From: CAYRJA01 sp964424455
GTDB lineage: Bacteria; Bacteroidota; Bacteroidia; Chitinophagales; UBA10324
Reading direction: 5' to 3'
Length of the DNA: 19,708 nt
Assembly: GCA_964424455.1 (NCBI GenBank)
Contig: CAYRJA010000058.1
Location: forward strand, 1 to 19,708
The notes under the pieces are model-generated. The model made no database searches. It was given only the letters and a program-made list of their open reading frames with translations, and was not told where the DNA came from. Positions 16,212 through 19,708 of this stretch are shown here, piece by piece (position 1 is the stretch's first letter; every line of letters starts with the position of its first letter). Position numbers and translations under genes: made by a program.

Positions 16212-16898
16212 TTATCTGTCCTTACGAAGAATATCAGGTCGTCGTTCTTCAGTACGTTTTAATGCCTGTTCATATCTCCATTCTTCAATTTTTTTAAAAT
16301 CACCTGAAAGAAGAATTTCAGGTACTTTCCACTGATTGTAAATCTCTGGACGAGTATAAACCGGCGGAGCTAACAGATTGTCCTGAAATGAATCAAACAG
16401 AGCAGAGGTTTCATCGTTTAATACGCCGGGTACTAATCGTGAAAGTGTATCTACTAAAACAGCGGCAGGCAGTTCTCCACCGCTCATTACATAATCGCCG
16501 ATTGAAACCTCCTTTGTTACAAAATACTCTCTGATTCGTTCATCTATACCTTTGTAATGACCACAGATAACAGCAAGGTTCTTCTTCATTGATAGTTGAT
16601 TAGCTAACTGTTGATTCAGCAGTTCTCCATCCGGTGTCATATAAATAACCTCATCGAAGGTTCTTTCTGCTTTCAATTTTTGCAGACACAAATCAACTGG
16701 TTCTATCATCATCACCATTCCGGCTCCACCGCCGAAAGCATAATCATCTACCTGTTTATGTTTACTGGTGGAGTAATCTCTGATATTGTGTATATCAATT
16801 TCAACAAGTTTTTTTTCTCTTGCCCGCTTGAGAATAGAATGATCAAACGGACCTTTCAGCAGTTCAGGATGAAGTGTTAGAATATCAAAATGAAGCAT
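16212..16898 (-). CDS. trmD: tRNA (guanine37-N1)-methyltransferase
   Basis: TrmD methylates G37 next to the anticodon and prevents +1 frameshifting. It has a SPOUT (trefoil knot) fold. From ATG 16898 it has 228 residues, the usual length. Key segments are DYAFGGGAGMVM (52-63), YMTPDG (86-91), the SAM-binding knot ICGHYKGIDERI (111-122) and IGDYVMSGGE (133-142), then YTRPE in the C-terminal half. The in-frame ATG at 16919 adds MNIYFRT, which precedes the conserved MLHFDILTLHPE start and is rejected. It is not next to rpsP, rimM or rplS as in the classical operon. It is divergent from holA across 105 bp. Confidence 0.96.
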   Translation of the reverse strand: MLHFDILTLHPELLKGPFDHSILKRAREKKLVEIDIHNIRDYSTSKHKQVDDYAFGGGAGMVMMIEPVDLCLQKLKAERTFDEVIYMTPDGELLNQQLANQLSMKKNLAVICGHYKGIDERIREYFVTKEVSIGDYVMSGGELPAAVLVDTLSRLVPGVLNDETSALFDSFQDNLLAPPVYTRPEIYNQWKVPEILLSGDFKKIEEWRYEQALKRTEERRPDILRKDR

Positions 16899-17003
16899 GG
16901 TGCGAAAATAAATATTCATAGTTGTAAAATGTGGTATTAAACAGTAAACAGTTCTGAATAATCTTTAACATCTTTGCACGACAGGTAAACTATACAGAGC
17001 AGA

Positions 17004-18014
17004 ATGCCGGTACAGGACTTTACAGAAATAATGAAGGATTTAAAAAACAGAATTTATCATCCTGTTTATTTTCTTTTTGGCAGTGAACCTTACTTTGTTG
17101 ATACTGTAACACAATACATAGAGCAGAATATTCTGAGCGAAGGTGAAAAAGGTTTTAACCAGACAGTAGTTTATGGTAAGGATATAAATGCAATGCAAAT
17201 CGGCGACCTTGCGAGCCGTTATCCGATGATGGGGAATTATCAGGTCGTGATTGTGAAAGAAGCACAGCACATTAAAGACTGGAACAACTTAACCGGCTAT
17301 GCAGAAAAACCGTTGAAAACTACCATTCTGGTTTTGTCAGGTAAGCAGGAAAAATTAGACAAAAGCTCAAAAGAACTTTCCAAAATTGTTACAAAACATG
17401 GCGCGCTGATGGAGAGTAAGAAACTGTATGACAATCAAGTTCCCGCATGGATTACTCAATATCTGAAAGAGATGAATTACACTATATCACCAAAAGCATC
17501 AATGCTATTGGTGGAGTATATAGGAAATGATTTATCGCGATTAGCTAATGAGTTGACCAAATTGAGTCTGAATGTTACAGCCGGAAAAGAAATTAGCGAA
17601 AGTGATATTGAAAAAAATATCGGTATCAGTAAGGATTACAATTCATTTGAGCTGAATAAGGCGTTAGGTATGAAAGATGTGCTGAAAACAAATAGAATCG
17701 TAAATTATTTTATTTCAAATCCCCGCTCAAATCCAATGGTTGTAACAATAGGCTCTCTACAGAGTTACTTTAACAAGATTTATTCTATCCATTATTTAAA
17801 AAACTTGCCTGATAAGGATGTTATGTCTAAAATAGGAGTAAACCAATTCTTCTTTAGAGAATACAAAGCTGCATCTTACAATTACCCTATTGCAAAAACT
17901 GAATCAATCATAAATCTGTTACATGAGTATGATTTAAAATCAAAAGGAATGAATGTTCCGGCAGTAAATGAAGGAGAACTTCTGAAGGAATTGGTTTATA
18001 AAATACTTCATTAG
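17004..18014 (+). CDS. holA: DNA polymerase III subunit delta
   Basis: HolA is the clamp-loader delta subunit that opens the sliding clamp. The 336 residues match the full family length. The N-terminal AAA+-like domain, without a functional P-loop as is normal for delta, includes PVYFLFGSEPYFVD (about 20-33), the FNQTVVYG segment, ASRYPMMGNYQVVIVKEAQ (about 70-88) and TTILVLSGKQEKLDK. The middle helical bundle contains YIGNDLSRLANELTKL (about 172-187), and the C-terminal collar domain follows (about 215-336). ATG at 17004 gives a normal start. A near-match -7 box (CATCTTTG, 16968-16975) lies upstream but misses the first T. Confidence 0.94.
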   Translation: MPVQDFTEIMKDLKNRIYHPVYFLFGSEPYFVDTVTQYIEQNILSEGEKGFNQTVVYGKDINAMQIGDLASRYPMMGNYQVVIVKEAQHIKDWNNLTGYAEKPLKTTILVLSGKQEKLDKSSKELSKIVTKHGALMESKKLYDNQVPAWITQYLKEMNYTISPKASMLLVEYIGNDLSRLANELTKLSLNVTAGKEISESDIEKNIGISKDYNSFELNKALGMKDVLKTNRIVNYFISNPRSNPMVVTIGSLQSYFNKIYSIHYLKNLPDKDVMSKIGVNQFFFREYKAASYNYPIAKTESIINLLHEYDLKSKGMNVPAVNEGELLKELVYKILH

Positions 18015-18089
18015 AGTGGTGTTACAGTTAAGGAATTTATTTCTGTAAACTATGATTTATAAAACGGTACAATTAGAAATAAAAGTAAA

Positions 18090-18863
18090 ATGTCATTAAT
18101 TAATTACTCTGTTACAAACAGAATTGCCACAATAACCCTCAATCGTCCTGATAAACGAAATGCACTCAACTACGAAATGGTTGGAGAACTGAAACAGGCA
18201 TTCAACAAAGCAGAAAAAGATGATTCTGTAAAAATTGTTATTGTGAAAGCTGAAGGAAAAGTATTCAGCGCAGGAGCAGATTTGGAATATCTGAAAAAAC
18301 TTCAACAGAATTCATACGAAGAAAATCTTGCTGACTCTGCACATCTGATGGAGTTATTTAAATTGATTTATCTGAATAAAAAGGTAGTGATTGCTCAGGT
18401 AGAAGGAGCCGCTATTGCAGGCGGATGCGGTTTGGCAACTGTATGTGATTTTGTATTTGCTGTGTCTGATGCAAAGTTTGGCTATACAGAAGTGAGAATA
18501 GGTTTTATTCCCGCAATTGTTTCAGTTTTCTTAGTGAGGAAGATAGGAGAGGGCAGAGCAAAAGAGCTTTTCCTTTCAGGGAAACTGATAGATGCAACAG
18601 AAGCAAAAAATTTTGGCATGGTGAATGTAATATGTGATGCAAATAAAATTGAGCAGGAAGTAAATTCATTTGCCTTAAAAGTTTGCGAAGAAACTTCCGC
18701 ACAATCACTCACAATGACCAAACATCTGATTGCCAAAGTGCAGGACTTGCCACTTGATGAAGCTTTGAACTATGCTTCTGAACAAAATGCTAAAGCCCGT
18801 TCAGCCGACGATTGCAAGAAAGGTATCAGCGCTTTTATTGCCAAAGAGAAACTGATTTGGTAA
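18090..18863 (+). CDS. Enoyl-CoA hydratase/isomerase (crotonase) family protein
   Basis: The 257-residue protein has the crotonase fold that stabilises acyl-CoA enolates. The first oxyanion-hole segment is FSAGADLEYL (59-68) and the second is GAAIAGGCGLATVCDF (106-121). Of the two catalytic glutamates of typical enoyl-CoA hydratases, the one in GGGCEL is Gly here (G114), while the second is kept in GYTEVRIGFIPA (E134). This pattern resembles 3-methylglutaconyl-CoA hydratase (LiuC-like) and some isomerase-type members, so leucine catabolism is possible but unproven. No other fatty-acid or leucine-degradation gene is adjacent. A 75-bp spacer follows holA; it contains a TGTTACA word at 18020-18026 and no exact -7 box. 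Confidence 0.88.
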   Translation: MSLINYSVTNRIATITLNRPDKRNALNYEMVGELKQAFNKAEKDDSVKIVIVKAEGKVFSAGADLEYLKKLQQNSYEENLADSAHLMELFKLIYLNKKVVIAQVEGAAIAGGCGLATVCDFVFAVSDAKFGYTEVRIGFIPAIVSVFLVRKIGEGRAKELFLSGKLIDATEAKNFGMVNVICDANKIEQEVNSFALKVCEETSAQSLTMTKHLIAKVQDLPLDEALNYASEQNAKARSADDCKKGISAFIAKEKLIW

Positions 18864-18883
18864 ACTCTTTTCTAATACTTTTG
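18856..18883 (+). promoter_or_regulatory. Bacteroidota promoter (-33 TTTG, -7 TACTTTTG) of the DUF4412-like gene
   Basis: TTTG at 18856-18859 and TACTTTTG at 18876-18883 are separated by 16 bp, the best two-part match to the Bacteroidota promoter in this window. The -7 box ends 24 nt before the ATG at 18908. The -33 element lies in the last codons of the preceding gene. Confidence 0.6.
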
Positions 18884-18907
18884 AAACTTCTAAAACCAAC
18901 TTAATAA

Positions 18908-19564
18908 ATGAAACAAATTCTTAAATTTTCCTTTGCCCTTTTCTTCTTTTCTTTTACTTCATTAACTGTAACACAGGCACAGACAAAAACTCAGGGAGTA
19001 GTAAAGTATATCATAGATGTCAGCGGAGTCAGCGATCCTACGGCAGCCGCTATGCTTAAAGACACAAAGACCACTTTGACAATTAAAGATGGTAATTCAC
19101 GCGTGGATATGAATGGAACTATGTTTCAGACTTCTATTATTAATGCCGACAAAAAAAGCACAATGCTTTTTGAAATGATGGGTCAGAAATACAAGACAGA
19201 TTTTACTAAGGAAATGGAAGAGGGGAGAACGATGAAAGACAATTCTTACACTGTAGAATTAACAAATGAAACCAAAACGATTGCCGGCTATCTATGCAAA
19301 AAAGCGATTATAAAAACTAAAGACGGGAAATCATACGATGTATTTTATACAGACGAAATTCCGGGAAATTTGAATAAAGCTTTCCCTTATCAGAAATTGA
19401 AAGGATTTCCTATGGAATATCAAATGGACTCAAAAGGCACAATCATATCTTATGTAGTTACCTCTATTGATTTTACTACTCCTGTATCAGATGAGGTTTT
19501 CAAAGTTCCTGATGGATATGATAAAATGCCGGAAGCAATTGTAAAACAGTTGGGTGGGAATTAA
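18908..19564 (+). CDS. Secreted DUF4412-like protein of unknown function
   Basis: The 218-residue protein has a clear signal peptide (KQILKF, then a Phe-rich hydrophobic stretch, probable cut after TQA at residue 24). The mature part looks like the DUF4412 family common in Bacteroidota: a GVVKYIIDVSG strand (30-40), TLTIKDGNSRVDMNGTMFQT (about 55-74), the central TKTIAGYLCKKAIIKTKDGKSYDVFYTDEI segment (about 122-151), and a final strand SIDFTTPVSDEVFKVPDGYDKM. No catalytic residues are apparent, and the role is unknown. It has its own promoter and a terminator about 20 bp past the stop, so it appears monocistronic. Confidence 0.85.
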   Translation: MKQILKFSFALFFFSFTSLTVTQAQTKTQGVVKYIIDVSGVSDPTAAAMLKDTKTTLTIKDGNSRVDMNGTMFQTSIINADKKSTMLFEMMGQKYKTDFTKEMEEGRTMKDNSYTVELTNETKTIAGYLCKKAIIKTKDGKSYDVFYTDEIPGNLNKAFPYQKLKGFPMEYQMDSKGTIISYVVTSIDFTTPVSDEVFKVPDGYDKMPEAIVKQLGGN

Positions 19565-19583
19565 TATTTATCAGAACTGTTAT

Positions 19584-19621
19584 AAAAAAAAGAAGCGACT
19601 TTGTAAAAGGCGGCTTTTTTT
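19584..19621 (+). terminator. Rho-independent terminator-like hairpin
   Basis: AAGC (19593-19596) pairs with GCTT (19613-19616) and CTTT (19599-19602) pairs with AAAG (19606-19609) around a GTA loop, with a small GA/GCG internal loop. Five more T follow to 19621. The A-run upstream (19584-19591) mirrors the T-run, so it could also act on transcripts from the other strand. It lies about 20 bp after the DUF4412-like stop. Confidence 0.6.
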
Positions 19622-19708
19622 AAGCGGTATTGATTCATCAATTGTCCAAATAAATAATACCAATTATAAATCGTAGATAGTCTGAAAAGAAGACAGGTAA
19701 AATTCATA
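19622..19708. other. Non-coding end of the window
   Basis: No start of a gene is visible after the terminator. GGTATT (19626-19631) and AATACC (19656-19661) are inverted copies 24 nt apart, too weak to call a structure. Confidence 0.5.

Noticed and set aside
16899..16919. Longer trmD start at 16919
   Set aside because: TrmD proteins begin close to the conserved FDILTLHPE segment. ATG 16898 gives this directly.
19626..19661. Inverted repeat GGTATT/AATACC at the window end
   Set aside because: Six-base arms with a 24-nt AT-rich loop are expected by chance.
1..19708. A hidden multi-gene defence, mobile or biosynthetic system
   Set aside because: All larger frames except the 5489-6403 secreted protein match known housekeeping or common family patterns. 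I found no repeats with spacers, integrase, transposase, toxin-antitoxin pair or carrier-protein genes.

Overview
The window is a gene-dense, low-GC piece (roughly 38-40 % by eye) of a member of the Bacteroidota. The evidence is: repeated -7 boxes of the Bacteroidota type TAnnTTTG (most often TACTTTTG) just upstream of starts; A-rich leaders without clear Shine-Dalgarno sites; and characteristic neighbourhoods (ccmE-ccmF followed by a DUF2520 Rossmann protein, a KdsC-like phosphatase, a UbiA prenyltransferase and Maf; DUF1573-yajC-coaE). A run of 10 N at 12082-12091 shows this is a scaffolded draft or metagenome assembly. I cannot name a genus.

Layout. 1-273 is non-coding with a small tandem repeat and a promoter. 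274-3201 is a three-gene operon for proton-translocating NAD(P) transhydrogenase with a split alpha subunit (pntAA, pntAB, pntB). 3234-4292 (minus) is an arginase/agmatinase-family ureohydrolase, divergent from a SAM methyltransferase (4401-5387). A secreted protein of unknown function lies on the minus strand (5489-6403). Then come an exported MsrB (about 6585-7121), ccmE and ccmF (7187-10042), DUF2520, the KdsC-like phosphatase, UbiA and Maf (10026-12948), and a SulP anion transporter (12974-14650). On the minus strand from right to left follow trmD, a DUF1573 lipoprotein, yajC and coaE (16898-14665). On the plus strand are holA, an enoyl-CoA hydratase-family gene and a secreted DUF4412-like protein, closed by a terminator at about 19584-19621. 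No tRNA, rRNA, CRISPR, transposase or phage gene was seen.

How the genes fit together. This is mainly core metabolism and envelope upkeep: NADPH supply from the proton gradient (Pnt), haem delivery for c-type cytochromes (CcmE/CcmF), repair of oxidised methionine at the envelope (MsrB), membrane protein export (YajC), CoA synthesis (CoaE), tRNA methylation (TrmD) and replication clamp loading (HolA). There is no obvious defence island, biosynthetic cluster or mobile element, and I do not see a new multi-gene system.

The most unusual signal is at the DNA level. By hand count the word TGTWACA (longer form CTGTWACAG, a palindrome around a central A/T) occurs about 33 times where base composition predicts about 4, in two codon phases and also between genes. 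AGCGCT is likewise over-represented (about 12 against 2-3). Other points are a CXXXY-type CcmE, predicted transcript leaders of only about 8-20 nt, a possible two-domain unknown secreted protein, and a crotonase-fold enzyme lacking one of the two usual catalytic glutamates.
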